This document shows, piece after piece, positions 32,729 through 41,431 of a stretch of DNA of 64,000 bases. The stretch is from Amycolatopsis oliviviridis (GTDB lineage: Bacteria; Actinomycetota; Actinomycetes; Mycobacteriales; Pseudonocardiaceae). The stretch is from positions 303,702 to 367,701 of the forward strand of contig NZ_BNAY01000006.1 of NCBI RefSeq assembly GCF_014654365.1. Direction: 5' to 3'. Made by a program: the position numbers and the translations under genes. The notes under the pieces were generated by a model. That model saw nothing but the letters and a program-made list of their open reading frames with translations. It did not search any database and was not told the origin of the DNA. Positions within the stretch are counted from its first letter, which is position 1; the number at the start of each line of letters is the position of its first letter.

Positions 32729-34624
32729 ATGCCGCGTCCCTTCCGTCCCGTCACCCTCGAACCGCTCCGGCGCCGGTCCAAACGGACCGCCGGGCTCGCG
32801 GTCCTCACCCTCGCCGCCGGTCTCCTCGCCGCCGTCCCCGCCGAAGCCGCTCCGGCGGATCAGCAGCGGCAGCGGGACTTCGCGGCCGCCGCGCGGGAGT
32901 TCGGCGTCCCCGAGCACGTCCTGCTCGGCGTCTCCTTCCTGGAGTCGCGCTGGGACTTCAACGCCGGAACCCCGAGCACCTCCGCCGGTTACGGCCCGAT
33001 GCACCTGACCGACCTGCGCGAAGCGGGCGCAGGCACGCATCATGACGAAGGCGGGGAGGACCCGCGCGGCGACGACGCCCGCCGGGCGAAACTCCCCGTG
33101 ACACCGGCGCCGAAGCCTCCCCCGCCCGGCCTCCAGACCATCGACGAGGCCTCCTCGTTGATCGGCCAGGACGTCGCGACGCTGCGCACGAACCCCACGC
33201 AGAACATCCGCGGTGGCGCCGCTCTCCTGGCGAAGTACCAACGCGAAGCCGGCGACTGGTACGACGCCGTCGCGCGCTACAGCGGCGCGAAGGACGAAGC
33301 GGGGGCAAGGTCCTTCGCCGACGAAGTCTTCGACACGATCTCCAAGGGCGTCAGCCGCAAGACCGACGACGGCCAGAGCGTCGCCCTCGCCGCCACTCCG
33401 GTGAGCCCCGCCCGCGTTCAGGCGGAAGACCCGAAGACGGAGTGCCCGAAGAAGGTCTCGTGCCTTTCGGTGCCGGCGCCGTACCAGGAGCTGCCGAACA
33501 ACGACTACGGCAACCACGACAAAGCGGACCGGCCGAAGAGCCAGAAGGTCGAGTACATCGTCATCCACGACACCGAGGGCTACTGGAACACGGCGATGGA
33601 CCTCGTCCGGGACCCGACGTACGTGAGCTGGCACTACACGATCCGCTCGTCCGACGGCCAGATCGCGCAGCACGTGCCGACCAAGGACGTCGCCTGGCAC
33701 GCCGGCAACTGGTACGTCAACGCGAAGTCCGTCGGCATCGAGCACGAGGGCTTCGCCGCGAAGGGCACTTGGTACACGGAGGCGATGTACCGCACCTCCG
33801 CGAAGCTCGTCGGCTACCTCGCGCGGAAGTACGACGTCCCGCTCGACCGCGCGCACATCATCGGCCACGACAACGTCCCGGGCACGATCCCCTCGACGAT
33901 CAAGGGCATGCACTGGGATCCAGGCCCGTACTGGGACTGGTCGCACTACTTCGACCTGATGGGCGCGCCGCTGACGGGCTTCGGCCGTCCCGGTTCGCCG
34001 CTGGTGACCATCACGCCGGACTTCGCCACGAACCAGCCCGCGTTCATCGGCTGCGAGGGCGCCGGAAAGCCTTGCCCGGCAAGGGGTTCCGGTTCGGTCG
34101 TGCTGCGGAGCGAGCCGAACGACTCGGCACCGCTGCTCAAGGACATCGGCCTGCGCCCGGACGGTTCGGCGAGCACGATGGACGTCTCCGACATCGGTAG
34201 CCGGGCGGAGACCGGCCAGCGGTACGTGGTCGCCGAGCGGCGTGACGGCTGGACGGCGATCTGGTACCTCGGCCAGAAGGGCTGGTTCCGCGACGCGCGT
34301 ACGACGAGCCCGGCGTTCGGCCTGGTCGTCACCCCGAAGCCCGGTCTGGCGACCGTCCCGGTGTTCGGGCGCGCGTATCCCGAGGCGGAGGCGTACCCGG
34401 CGAACGTGCCGGTGCAGCAGGTCGTCCCGCTGCCGTACACGTTCCCGGCCGGGCAGCGGTACTCACTCGGCAACGTGGTCGGCTCCGAGTACTACTCGGC
34501 GACGACGTTCGACCCGGCGAACCACGTGGTCGTGAAGGGCAAGACGCGGTACGTGCAGATCCAGTTCGGGCACCGCATCGCCTTCGTGAAGGCGGACGAC
34601 GTCCGGATCCTGCCCGCCTTCTGA
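32729..34624 (+). CDS. Secreted N-acetylmuramoyl-L-alanine amidase
   Basis: A 631-residue exported cell-wall hydrolase. The signal peptide is RTAGLAVLTLAAGLLAAVPA (cleavage near AEA-APA, about 40). A lysozyme/SLT-like segment (FGVPEHVLLGVSFLESRWDF) follows, then the amidase_2 domain (about 275-410). Its zinc ligands are the His in VEYIVIHDTEGYW, the His in HIIGHDNVPG and the last motif MHWDPGPYWDW; HEGFAA lies near the catalytic Glu region. C-terminal SH3-like repeats follow (VLRSEPNDSAPLL, GWTAIWYLGQKGWF). The ATG at 32729 follows CTGGGGGT. It cleaves the stem peptide from muramic acid during wall turnover. Confidence 0.92.
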   Translation: MPRPFRPVTLEPLRRRSKRTAGLAVLTLAAGLLAAVPAEAAPADQQRQRDFAAAAREFGVPEHVLLGVSFLESRWDFNAGTPSTSAGYGPMHLTDLREAGAGTHHDEGGEDPRGDDARRAKLPVTPAPKPPPPGLQTIDEASSLIGQDVATLRTNPTQNIRGGAALLAKYQREAGDWYDAVARYSGAKDEAGARSFADEVFDTISKGVSRKTDDGQSVALAATPVSPARVQAEDPKTECPKKVSCLSVPAPYQELPNNDYGNHDKADRPKSQKVEYIVIHDTEGYWNTAMDLVRDPTYVSWHYTIRSSDGQIAQHVPTKDVAWHAGNWYVNAKSVGIEHEGFAAKGTWYTEAMYRTSAKLVGYLARKYDVPLDRAHIIGHDNVPGTIPSTIKGMHWDPGPYWDWSHYFDLMGAPLTGFGRPGSPLVTITPDFATNQPAFIGCEGAGKPCPARGSGSVVLRSEPNDSAPLLKDIGLRPDGSASTMDVSDIGSRAETGQRYVVAERRDGWTAIWYLGQKGWFRDARTTSPAFGLVVTPKPGLATVPVFGRAYPEAEAYPANVPVQQVVPLPYTFPAGQRYSLGNVVGSEYYSATTFDPANHVVVKGKTRYVQIQFGHRIAFVKADDVRILPAF

Positions 34625-34633
34625 CCTCCCGCC

Positions 34634-34668
34634 CCGGATCGCGTTCAGCGGGCTAAACGCGATCCGGG
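34634..34668. terminator. Modular repeat hairpin between amidase and glycosyltransferase genes
   Basis: Near-symmetric copy (GATCGCGTTCAG, CGGG, CTAAACGCGATC), extended by flanking CCCG/CGGG into a stem of about 15 bp with one mismatch, between converging genes. Probable bidirectional terminator. Confidence 0.75.
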
Positions 34669-34674
34669 CGCGGG

Positions 34675-36063
34675 TCAGGAGTCCAGGGCGACCTTGACGC
34701 CGGGGGCGTGCTCGGTGTTCCGCCGCGTCTTCGACCAGCCGTTCCGGCCGCGGACCAGGCGGAACAGCGCCCGCCACGACGTGATGTAGAACGTGTAGAT
34801 GTAGAGCGCGTAGGCGAAACCCATCCCGAGCCCGCGCAGGAGATTGCGGCTCTTCAGGCATTTGAACTGGTAGATCGGGCCCCACACGATGAACGGCAGC
34901 AGCCCGAACGAGCCGTAGATCGCGAACAGGATCCACGCGCCGTCGTCGGCGAACCAGGTCCACACCTGCGCCGGATCCCCGGCGGTGGTGAAGAGCAGCA
35001 GGATGAACGGGATCGGGTACAGCAGCGAGCCGAGCAGCTGCATCCACGGTTGCGCGAGGTAGTACATCATCTCCGCCGCGCCCAGCGTGCTCACGTGCGG
35101 CGAATCCCAGATCCGCCGCAGGTACCGCGAACACTGCATGGTGCCCTGGCCCCAGCGCGTGCGCTGCACCAGGAATCGCCGCAGGCTGTACAGGCCTTCT
35201 TGCTTCACATGGGAATCCGGTGTGTACCCGGTCCGCCAGCCCGCGGTCAGCAGGTGCACGCCGAGTTCGAAATCCTCCAGCAGCGAACCGCGCCACGGCT
35301 GTTCGTCGTCGCCGGCGATCGAGTCCAAGGCGGACAGTCGCGTGAACTGGCCGTTGCCGCCCATGGAGATCGTGCCGGTGAACCCGCGCGAGGTCTGGAT
35401 CGCGGCGATGGCCGTGCGGAACTCGAGATCCTGCAGTTGAGCCAGTTTCAGCCCGAAAGCGCGGGAGAACCAGTTCCTCCCCGGCGGGCGGCTGTCGGCG
35501 TTGCCCATCCAGACGTCGAGTTGCACCGCGCCGATGGTCTCGTCGCCGAACAGGTGGTCCGCGGCGCACACTTCGAGGCAGTTCTCCGCCGGGCGGCCGT
35601 CCGCGTCGACGACCACGACGACCACGTCGTCACGGCTCGCGTCCGGGCCCATCCAGAAGTTGAGCGCCTGATAAGCGGCGTTGAGCGCGTCGCCCTTGCC
35701 CGTCCTCGCTTCCGGGCGCCGCCGGGGAACGAGGTGCAGATACGGGTCGTAGCCGCCGTTGCGCCGCCAGATCGACTTGACGACCCGGGCCGTGCGGTCC
35801 TCTGAGTCGTCGTCGACGACCCAGACGTGCGCATGCCGGAACGTCGAGCGCAGGTACCGCACCGTTTCGCGGATGACGGTCTGCTCGTCCCGGCACGGGA
35901 CGAAGAAATGCCAGGTGAAGTCGGTCGCGTCGCCGACGGGCGCGGGTTTGCGCCGCAGGTACGGCACGACGATCACGACCACGTACACGATGAACGCGAC
36001 GCTCATGGTCAGCGCGAACGCCTGGGTGATCGCGAGCAGGATCTTGATCGAACCGCTGCCCAT
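34675..36063 (-). CDS. Family 2 glycosyltransferase, membrane-bound
   Basis: A 462-residue processive-type glycosyltransferase. An N-terminal membrane helix (about 8-32) precedes the GT-A domain with VWVVDDDSEDRT, the DxD motif VVVVVDADGRPAE, the general-base motif LLEDFELG and the QRTRWGQGTMQ (Q-x-x-R-W) motif. Four or more C-terminal membrane helices follow, as in cellulose/hyaluronan synthase relatives. Its ATG overlaps the TGA of the exosortase gene (TGATG), so the two are translationally coupled. It likely builds or exports a surface polysaccharide linked to exosortase anchoring. Confidence 0.9.
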   Translation of the reverse strand: MGSGSIKILLAITQAFALTMSVAFIVYVVVIVVPYLRRKPAPVGDATDFTWHFFVPCRDEQTVIRETVRYLRSTFRHAHVWVVDDDSEDRTARVVKSIWRRNGGYDPYLHLVPRRRPEARTGKGDALNAAYQALNFWMGPDASRDDVVVVVVDADGRPAENCLEVCAADHLFGDETIGAVQLDVWMGNADSRPPGRNWFSRAFGLKLAQLQDLEFRTAIAAIQTSRGFTGTISMGGNGQFTRLSALDSIAGDDEQPWRGSLLEDFELGVHLLTAGWRTGYTPDSHVKQEGLYSLRRFLVQRTRWGQGTMQCSRYLRRIWDSPHVSTLGAAEMMYYLAQPWMQLLGSLLYPIPFILLLFTTAGDPAQVWTWFADDGAWILFAIYGSFGLLPFIVWGPIYQFKCLKSRNLLRGLGMGFAYALYIYTFYITSWRALFRLVRGRNGWSKTRRNTEHAPGVKVALDS

Positions 36064-36617
36064 CAGGCGGCCTCTCGCTCGGCCCGGGGTTTCCGGGTGC
36101 TCAGCCAGACGAACAGCACGAGGGCGATCGCGCCACCGAGGACGCTGACCATCGAACCGAGCAGGGTGTGACCCCAGTAATAACCTTCGTCGATACCCAT
36201 CACGTTCACGAGGCCGACGATCGCCAAAACCCTCATCTGATTGACAAGAATGACCACCGCCGCCGAAATCGCCAGCGAGAAGAACAACCTCTTCGCATTC
36301 TTCGGGCGGAAATACAACATGACCGCGGTCACCAAGAGCAACGGCAGCAACATGAATGCCGAAGAGCATTCCGGCGTCATTCGTAACCCGAGTGGAGTAT
36401 CGCCCGACAACCCAAAGTAGACAGTCTCGCGCTCACCGGCGACAAAGACACCCGATGAGGTGACAACCCTCAGTATCAACCCCGAAAGCTGCACCTCGAA
36501 AACCCGATACAGCCGTTCGGCCAGCACCAGACCGACCGCCGTGGCGATCACCGCCAGCACCGCCATACGCAGCTGGAACCGACTGGAACTCGGCAAAGGA
36601 GCGCTCGCAACGGCCAC
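36063..36617 (-). CDS. Exosortase/archaeosortase family transpeptidase, probably XrtP-like
   Basis: A 184-residue multi-pass membrane protein carrying the exosortase catalytic triad: Cys in TPECSSAFMLLPLLL, Arg in ILVNQMRVLAIVGL and His in YYWGHTLLGSM, each at the end of a membrane helix. It is shorter than Gram-negative EpsH-type exosortases and fits the minimal actinobacterial forms. A probable substrate with a C-terminal membrane/Arg tail is divergent from it, and a coupled glycosyltransferase follows. It would cleave and anchor surface proteins to an envelope component. Confidence 0.85.
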   Translation of the reverse strand: MAVASAPLPSSSRFQLRMAVLAVIATAVGLVLAERLYRVFEVQLSGLILRVVTSSGVFVAGERETVYFGLSGDTPLGLRMTPECSSAFMLLPLLLVTAVMLYFRPKNAKRLFFSLAISAAVVILVNQMRVLAIVGLVNVMGIDEGYYWGHTLLGSMVSVLGGAIALVLFVWLSTRKPRAEREAA

Positions 36618-36993
36618 GATGACCCTCTCAGGAAAGGCGCAGCAGACGACGGGATTCAGCGAAGCGGACAGGGACCTCGCCGACGAGAGTAAGTCAGCGA
36701 GAACCAGTCCTTTCGGCCGGGGTTCGCATTCACAACGTGATCACGACCCCTTTCGGCACGATCGTGGAAAAACTGACTAGGCCGAAAGAGTGACGTTCTC
36801 GACGACCTGCGGACAACGCTCGGAGAACCACCCGATCCGGTGATCCTGGCAATTTTCGGTTCAATTTGAGAAACACTCGGCGATAGACGATCCGCGAGCC
36901 GAGTCTGGCCAGCTGAGGATTCGTCCGCACCGGTTGTGCCCACGTGCCGACCGCAGATGAAAGAAAACCCCACGAATCAATTCGGAGGACCAG
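36618..36993. promoter_or_regulatory. Exosortase/substrate divergent region with paired palindromes
   Basis: A 376-base gap between divergent genes, AT-richer than its surroundings. It contains two perfect 10-bp palindromes, CGTGATCACG at 36736-36745 and CACGATCGTG at 36757-36766. Their centres are 21 bp apart, two helical turns. No gene is evident. Confidence 0.55.
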
Positions 36994-37770
36994 TTGAAGA
37001 ACACGCACCTCTTGCGACGAGGCGGACTGCTCGCCGCTGTGGTGGCGAGCGTGGCTCTCGCCGGTGCGGTGCCCGCCTCGGCGGCCCCCGGCGACGGCTC
37101 CGCGTATGGCGTCAAGGTCGATGTGAAACTCCTCGGCCTCGACGCGGTGAAGGCAGGACCGCTCGCCGAAGCGAAGACCTCCGGGCCGACCACCAACAGC
37201 CTCGCGAAGGCGGATCTCACCGGGATTCTCACCGCCGGCGCGATCAACACCGAAGCCAAGCGGGACGACAACTCCGGTGCCGTGACGGCCAAGGCCAGCA
37301 CCGCCGATGTCGGTCTGCCGCTGCTCAAGGGCGCCCTCGGCACCGTCGGTGCCAAGGCCGTCGAAGCCACCTGCACCGCGACCCAGAAGGGTGTGCAGGG
37401 CGCGACGAACCTGGTCGGGGCGAACCTCGGCAGCGCGGGCGCCGTCGACTCCACTCCCGCACCGAACACCCAGGTCAAGGTTGGTCTCGGCGCCATCAAC
37501 GTTGCGACGATCATCCTGAACGAGCAGATCAAGAACAGCGACGGCAGCCTTACTGTCAACGCGATCCACGTGAAGTTGGCCGGCGACGCGCTCACGCCGA
37601 TCGGCTCCGGCGACGTGATCGTCTCGTCGGCCACCTGTGGTCCGGCGGGCCTGCCCGTGCCGCTCGCGTCGGGTGCCGGCCTTTGGATCGGTCTCGGTCT
37701 GCTCGGTGCCGTCGCCATCCCGGTCGGGATCCGCGTCGTGCGCGGGCGTCGACCGGCGACCAGCGCCTGA
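36994..37770 (+). CDS. Exported surface protein with C-terminal anchor (choice-of-anchor P-like)
   Basis: A 258-residue protein. The signal peptide is GGLLAAVVASVALAGAVPAS (cleavage near ASA-APG, about 31). A beta-rich domain follows (VDVKLLGLDAVKAGPLAEAK, LTVNAIHVKLAGDALTPIGS) with paired cysteines, and then a C-terminal sorting segment: GLPVPLASGAGLW, a hydrophobic helix (GLGLLGAVAIPVGI) and the basic tail RVVRGRRP. This matches exosortase-substrate architecture, and the exosortase gene is divergent from it. The TTG start at 36994 follows CGGAGGA. Its function on the surface is unknown. Confidence 0.85.
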   Translation: MKNTHLLRRGGLLAAVVASVALAGAVPASAAPGDGSAYGVKVDVKLLGLDAVKAGPLAEAKTSGPTTNSLAKADLTGILTAGAINTEAKRDDNSGAVTAKASTADVGLPLLKGALGTVGAKAVEATCTATQKGVQGATNLVGANLGSAGAVDSTPAPNTQVKVGLGAINVATIILNEQIKNSDGSLTVNAIHVKLAGDALTPIGSGDVIVSSATCGPAGLPVPLASGAGLWIGLGLLGAVAIPVGIRVVRGRRPATSA

Positions 37771-37791
37771 CCAGGATTAGGTGAGGTCCGG

Positions 37792-37971
37792 ATGTACAAG
37801 TTGCCTGGCGCCGGGGTCGGTGTCGCCGGTGGCGGAGTGGGTGCCCTCGCCGCCACCGGGGCCGATGTCGGCTGGTGGCTGGCGGTCGGCGTGATCCTGC
37901 TGGTTCTCGGAACCATCGCGGTCGTCGCCGGCTACCGCCGCACGAAACGGCTCGGCCGGACGGGGAGCTGA
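37792..37971 (+). CDS. 59-residue LAATG microprotein (lone sorting signal)
   Basis: A tiny open frame beginning ATG 37792, 21 bases after the substrate gene, preceded by AGGTGAGGTCC. It encodes a Gly/Val/Ala-rich start (MYKLPGAGVGVAGG), the motif LAATG, a hydrophobic helix (WWLAVGVILLVLGTIAVVAG) and a basic tail YRRTKRLGR. That is a complete LPXTG-like cell-wall sorting signal of the LAXTG (class E sortase) kind, but with hardly any mature protein in front of it. It is cotranscribed with the exosortase substrate and ended by the terminator at 37991-38023. I recall similar tiny anchor proteins in actinomycetes, without known function. Confidence 0.8.
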   Translation: MYKLPGAGVGVAGGGVGALAATGADVGWWLAVGVILLVLGTIAVVAGYRRTKRLGRTGS

Positions 37972-37990
37972 CGCTCCCCCGGACAGAACG

Positions 37991-38023
37991 GCCGCCGGCG
38001 TGGGCCCCTCGCACGCCGGCGGC
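37991..38023 (+). terminator. Terminator after the LAATG microprotein gene
   Basis: A perfect 12-bp stem (GCCGCCGGCGTG with its complement) and nine-base loop, 20 bases past the stop. Confidence 0.8.
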
Positions 38024-38076
38024 CACCACCCGCGTTGTGCGGGACACTCGAACTCGTGGATGAGGAGCGCGAACGC

Positions 38077-39228
38077 GTGGATGTGATGTTGCTGGCCGGG
38101 ACCCGGCCGGAGGCGGTCAAGCTCGCTCCGTTGGCATTGGCGCTGGCGGAGCATCCGCACCTGCGGCCCTTCGTCGTCCACAGTGGACAGCATCAAGGCA
38201 TGGTCGAGCAGGCGCTGATCCCGTTCGGCCTGCCGGTCGACGCCTGGCTCGACATCCCGCCCAGGACCACCGGTGCCCAGGCGGAACTGGTTTCCGGGCT
38301 GCTCCCCGCACTCGACCAGGTGCTGCGCAGGGTCGCGCCGTCGGCGGTCGTCGTCCAAGGCGACACGACGACGGGACTGGCGGGCGCGCTCGCCGCGTTC
38401 TGGCTGGGCATCCCGGTGGTGCACCTGGAAGCGGGACTGCGCACGCACGACCTCGCCGCGCCGTTCCCCGAGGAGGGCGCGCGGCAGATGATCTCACGCG
38501 TCGCCGCCCTGCACCTCGCGCCGACCCCGGGCGCCGCGGCCGCGCTGCGCACGGAAGGTGTTCCACGCCAACGGATCACCGTCACCGGCAACACCGTCGT
38601 CGACGCCGTGATCGCGATCGCCGAGCGTGATCTCCCGGCGAGGGACACCGCGCTCGCGTTGCTGGAGATGGAGATCGCCGAAGCGGGCGAACGTCTCGTC
38701 CTCGTGACATCGCACCGGCGGGAGTCCTGGGGCGAGCCGCTGAGCCGGACCCTCGCGGCCATCGAACTGATCGTCGCGGAGCACAGCGACGTCCAGGTGT
38801 TGTTCCCGGTGCACCCGAATCCGGCCGTGCGGGAGCAGGTCGTGACCGCGCTCGGCGGGACGCCGCGGGTGACGATCACCGAGCCGCTCGAGTATCCCGA
38901 TCTCGTGCGAGCGCTGCGGCTCGCCGAGCTCGTCCTGACCGATTCCGGTGGTATTCAAGAGGAAGCGCCGACCTTCGGCACGCCCGTCCTCGTGCTCCGC
39001 GACGTCACCGAGCGACGCGAAGCCATCGAGGCGGGCTGCGCCTGGCTGGTCGGAACGGACACCGGCCTCATCGCCGACACCGCGGCGAAGATCCTGCGCG
39101 GCGATCTCCATCCGACGCACGCCGGAAACCCTTACGGCGACGGCAATGCCGCCGCGCTGGCGGTGGCGGCGCTGGAGGAACTGCTCAACCTCGCCCCGGC
39201 GCCGCGCACCGCCGCCGAAACGCGCTAG
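38077..39228 (+). CDS. wecB: UDP-N-acetylglucosamine 2-epimerase (non-hydrolysing)
   Basis: A 383-residue GT-B-fold epimerase interconverting UDP-GlcNAc and UDP-ManNAc. Family blocks seen are VMLLAGTRPEAVKLAPLALA, the loop HSGQHQGMVEQAL, VVQGDTTTGLAGALAAFWLG, HLEAGLRTHDLAAPFPEEGA, TSHRRESWGEPL and LTDSGGIQEEAPTFGTPVLV. The GTG at 38077 is chosen because GAGGAGCG precedes it; GTG 38056 and TTG 38035 are in-frame alternatives. It sits next to the exosortase/glycosyltransferase locus, so it may feed ManNAc into a surface polymer. Its TAG shares the palindrome CTAG with the stop of converging tsaD. Confidence 0.95.
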   Translation: MDVMLLAGTRPEAVKLAPLALALAEHPHLRPFVVHSGQHQGMVEQALIPFGLPVDAWLDIPPRTTGAQAELVSGLLPALDQVLRRVAPSAVVVQGDTTTGLAGALAAFWLGIPVVHLEAGLRTHDLAAPFPEEGARQMISRVAALHLAPTPGAAAALRTEGVPRQRITVTGNTVVDAVIAIAERDLPARDTALALLEMEIAEAGERLVLVTSHRRESWGEPLSRTLAAIELIVAEHSDVQVLFPVHPNPAVREQVVTALGGTPRVTITEPLEYPDLVRALRLAELVLTDSGGIQEEAPTFGTPVLVLRDVTERREAIEAGCAWLVGTDTGLIADTAAKILRGDLHPTHAGNPYGDGNAAALAVAALEELLNLAPAPRTAAETR

Positions 39229-40271
39229 ATCGAGACGATCTGGACCGGCAGCGCCGGATTCGCGGAGAAGTCGAGCGACGCCCGCGGACGTCCGGCGGCG
39301 ACCACGTGCGCGCCGAGCGCGGCGATCATCGCGCCGTTGTCGGTGCACAGCCGCGGCCGCGGGACCCGCAGGGTGATCCCGGCTTCCGCGCAGCGCTCGG
39401 CGGCGAGTTCGGACAATCGCGAATTCGCCGCCACGCCACCGGAAATCACCAGCGTGTCGACACCGTGTTCCTTGGCCGCCCGGATCGCCTTCAGCGTGAG
39501 AACGTCGGCGACGGCCTCCTGGAACGACGCGGCGACGTCGTCGACGGGGATCTCCTCGCCGCGGCGCTCGGCGCCTTCGACCCAGCGCGCGACGGCGGTT
39601 TTCAAGCCGGAGAAGGAGAAATCGAACTTGGCGTCACGCGGTCCGGTCATGCCGCGCGGGAACGCGATGGCCTTGCCGTCGCCGTTCTTGGCGGCCTTGT
39701 CGATGGGCGGGCCGCCGGGATACGGGAGACCAAGGACGCGAGCGACCTTGTCGTAGGCCTCGCCCGCCGCATCATCCACAGTGGACCCGAGTTCGGTGAT
39801 CTCGGACGCGATGTCGTCCACCAGCAGCAATTGCGTATGCCCGCCCGAGACGAGCAAGGCGAGGCAGCGCTCCGGCAACGGGCCGTGCTGGAGCGTGTCG
39901 ACGGCGATGTGCCCGGCCAGGTGATTGACACCGTAGAGCGGGATGTCGAGCGCGGCGGCGTAGGCCTTGGCGGCGGCGACGCCGACCAGGAGCGCGCCGG
40001 CGAGACCGGGTCCGGCGGTCACCGCGATGGCGTCCACATCGGACAGTTTCAGCCCGGCCTTTTCGAAGGCCCGCTCGACCGTCGGGACCATCGCCTCCAG
40101 GTGCGCGCGGCTGGCGACCTCGGGCACGACGCCGCCGAAGCGGGCGTGCTGATCGACGCTGGAGGCGACCTCGTCGGCGAGGAGTTCGACCGTGTCGTCG
40201 TCGTGCAGGCGGACGAGACCGACGCCGGTCTCGTCGCACGAACTCTCGATGCCCATGATGATGCGCGGCAT
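39225..40271 (-). CDS. tsaD: tRNA N6-adenosine threonylcarbamoyltransferase
   Basis: A 348-residue ASKHA-fold enzyme of t6A37 synthesis in ANN-decoding tRNAs. MGIESSCDETGVGLVRL opens the ATPase fold. The metal-site histidines lie in GVNHLAGHIAVD, with LALLVSGGHTQLLLVDD and the C-terminal SGGVAANSRLSEL further on. It works with TsaB and TsaE using threonylcarbamoyl-AMP. The ATG at 40271 overlaps the rimI TGA (TGATG). Together with rimI and tsaB it forms a tightly overlapping operon. Confidence 0.98.
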   Translation of the reverse strand: MPRIIMGIESSCDETGVGLVRLHDDDTVELLADEVASSVDQHARFGGVVPEVASRAHLEAMVPTVERAFEKAGLKLSDVDAIAVTAGPGLAGALLVGVAAAKAYAAALDIPLYGVNHLAGHIAVDTLQHGPLPERCLALLVSGGHTQLLLVDDIASEITELGSTVDDAAGEAYDKVARVLGLPYPGGPPIDKAAKNGDGKAIAFPRGMTGPRDAKFDFSFSGLKTAVARWVEGAERRGEEIPVDDVAASFQEAVADVLTLKAIRAAKEHGVDTLVISGGVAANSRLSELAAERCAEAGITLRVPRPRLCTDNGAMIAALGAHVVAAGRPRASLDFSANPALPVQIVSI

Positions 40272-40750
40272 CAGCCCGCCACCTCGTCTCGGACCTGGGC
40301 CCGCGGACGGGCCATCGTGTAGGCGTCGGCGCCGGAGGGCTGGTAATAGCGCTTCCGGAGGCCGACGCGTTCGAAACCGTGCCGCTCGTAGAGCGTGATC
40401 GCCGCGTCGTTGTCGGTGCGGACTTCGAGGAAGACCGGCGCGGCGAGTTCGTCGGCGCGGGCGAGGAGTGCCTTGAGCAGGATGGTGCCGATACCTTCGC
40501 GCTGGTGGCCGGGATCGACGCCGATCGTGTGGACGCTCGCCTCGTAGTCGCCGCGGCGGCCGACGACGGCGAGTCCGGCGTAACCGATGACCTCGTCGCT
40601 TTCCTCCGGGCGGGCGACCAGGTAGTAACCGCCGCCGTCGAGTTCCGCGTGGAAGGCGTAGGCGGTCCACGGCGAATCGCCGGGGAAGAGGATCTTCTCT
40701 ATCTCGACACAGCGGGGAATATCCTTGCGGCGTAAGGGTTCCAGCCTCAC
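40271..40750 (-). CDS. rimI: Ribosomal protein alanine N-acetyltransferase
   Basis: A 159-residue GNAT acetyltransferase with the acetyl-CoA motif VDPGHQREGIGTILLKALLA (Q/R-x-x-G-x-G/A) and VRTDNDAAITLYERHGFERV. It is placed between tsaB and tsaD, as in most actinobacteria, where it is annotated as acetylating the N-terminal Ala of ribosomal protein S18. The GTG start overlaps the tsaB TGA by four bases. Confidence 0.94.
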   Translation of the reverse strand: MRLEPLRRKDIPRCVEIEKILFPGDSPWTAYAFHAELDGGGYYLVARPEESDEVIGYAGLAVVGRRGDYEASVHTIGVDPGHQREGIGTILLKALLARADELAAPVFLEVRTDNDAAITLYERHGFERVGLRKRYYQPSGADAYTMARPRAQVRDEVAG

Positions 40751-41406
40751 GGCGTGGTCACCTTCTTGCGCGCGGCCGGTTCGACGGCGTCCGGACGGCG
40801 GAGATAGAGCGGGGTGAGCGGGGCGGGTTCACTTTGGAAGTCCTCGCGAGCGGCTTTGACCAGTCCGAGCGGTGACGGGAAGCGCGGCTCGATCGGCCGG
40901 ACGCCGAGGGCGTCCGCATAAAGGAGGGCGCCGTCACCCGCCGCGACCTTGATGGTCGTCTCGAGGTCGGCGGGCCGCTGGACGTGCGGGCCGTCAGTGC
41001 GGGAGCCGTCGGCGGCGTACGCGGCCCAGTAGACCTCGCGGCGCCTCGCGTCGGTGAGGACGAGGAAGGGCGCTTCGCCGGGGGCGACGTCGGCGGCGAT
41101 CGCGTCGAGGCTGCAGACCGGATGGGCAGGGATGCCGAGGGCGTGGGCGAGCGACGCGGCGGTGGCCATGCCGGCGCGGAGGCCGGTGAAGGGGCCGGGG
41201 CCGACGCCGCAGACGATGGCGTCGAGGTCGCGAAGCGTGACGCCCGCGGCCTTGACGGCTTCGAGGGCGTGGGGCGTGATCAGCTCGCCGTGCGCGCGCG
41301 GGTCGACCGTGACGCGGTCGCCGCGTGACTCGAGGGCGTCGCCGTCCAGGGCGACGAGGCCCGCGGTGACCGCCGGGGTCGAGGTGTCGATGGCCAGTAC
41401 CAGCAC
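40747..41406 (-). CDS. tsaB: t6A biosynthesis protein TsaB
   Basis: A 219-residue ASKHA-fold partner of TsaD: MLVLAIDTSTPAVTAGLVAL, then CGVGPGPFTGLRAGMATAAS and LTDARRREVYWAAY. It lacks an ATP site and acts by dimerising with TsaD. GTG start at 41406. Normally tsaE directly precedes it; here tsaE lies 4.3 kb away, with the matB cassette and two repeat arrays between. Confidence 0.95.
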   Translation of the reverse strand: MLVLAIDTSTPAVTAGLVALDGDALESRGDRVTVDPRAHGELITPHALEAVKAAGVTLRDLDAIVCGVGPGPFTGLRAGMATAASLAHALGIPAHPVCSLDAIAADVAPGEAPFLVLTDARRREVYWAAYAADGSRTDGPHVQRPADLETTIKVAAGDGALLYADALGVRPIEPRFPSPLGLVKAAREDFQSEPAPLTPLYLRRPDAVEPAARKKVTTP

Positions 41407-41431
41407 GGTTACCCAGCCTACGACCCACGCC

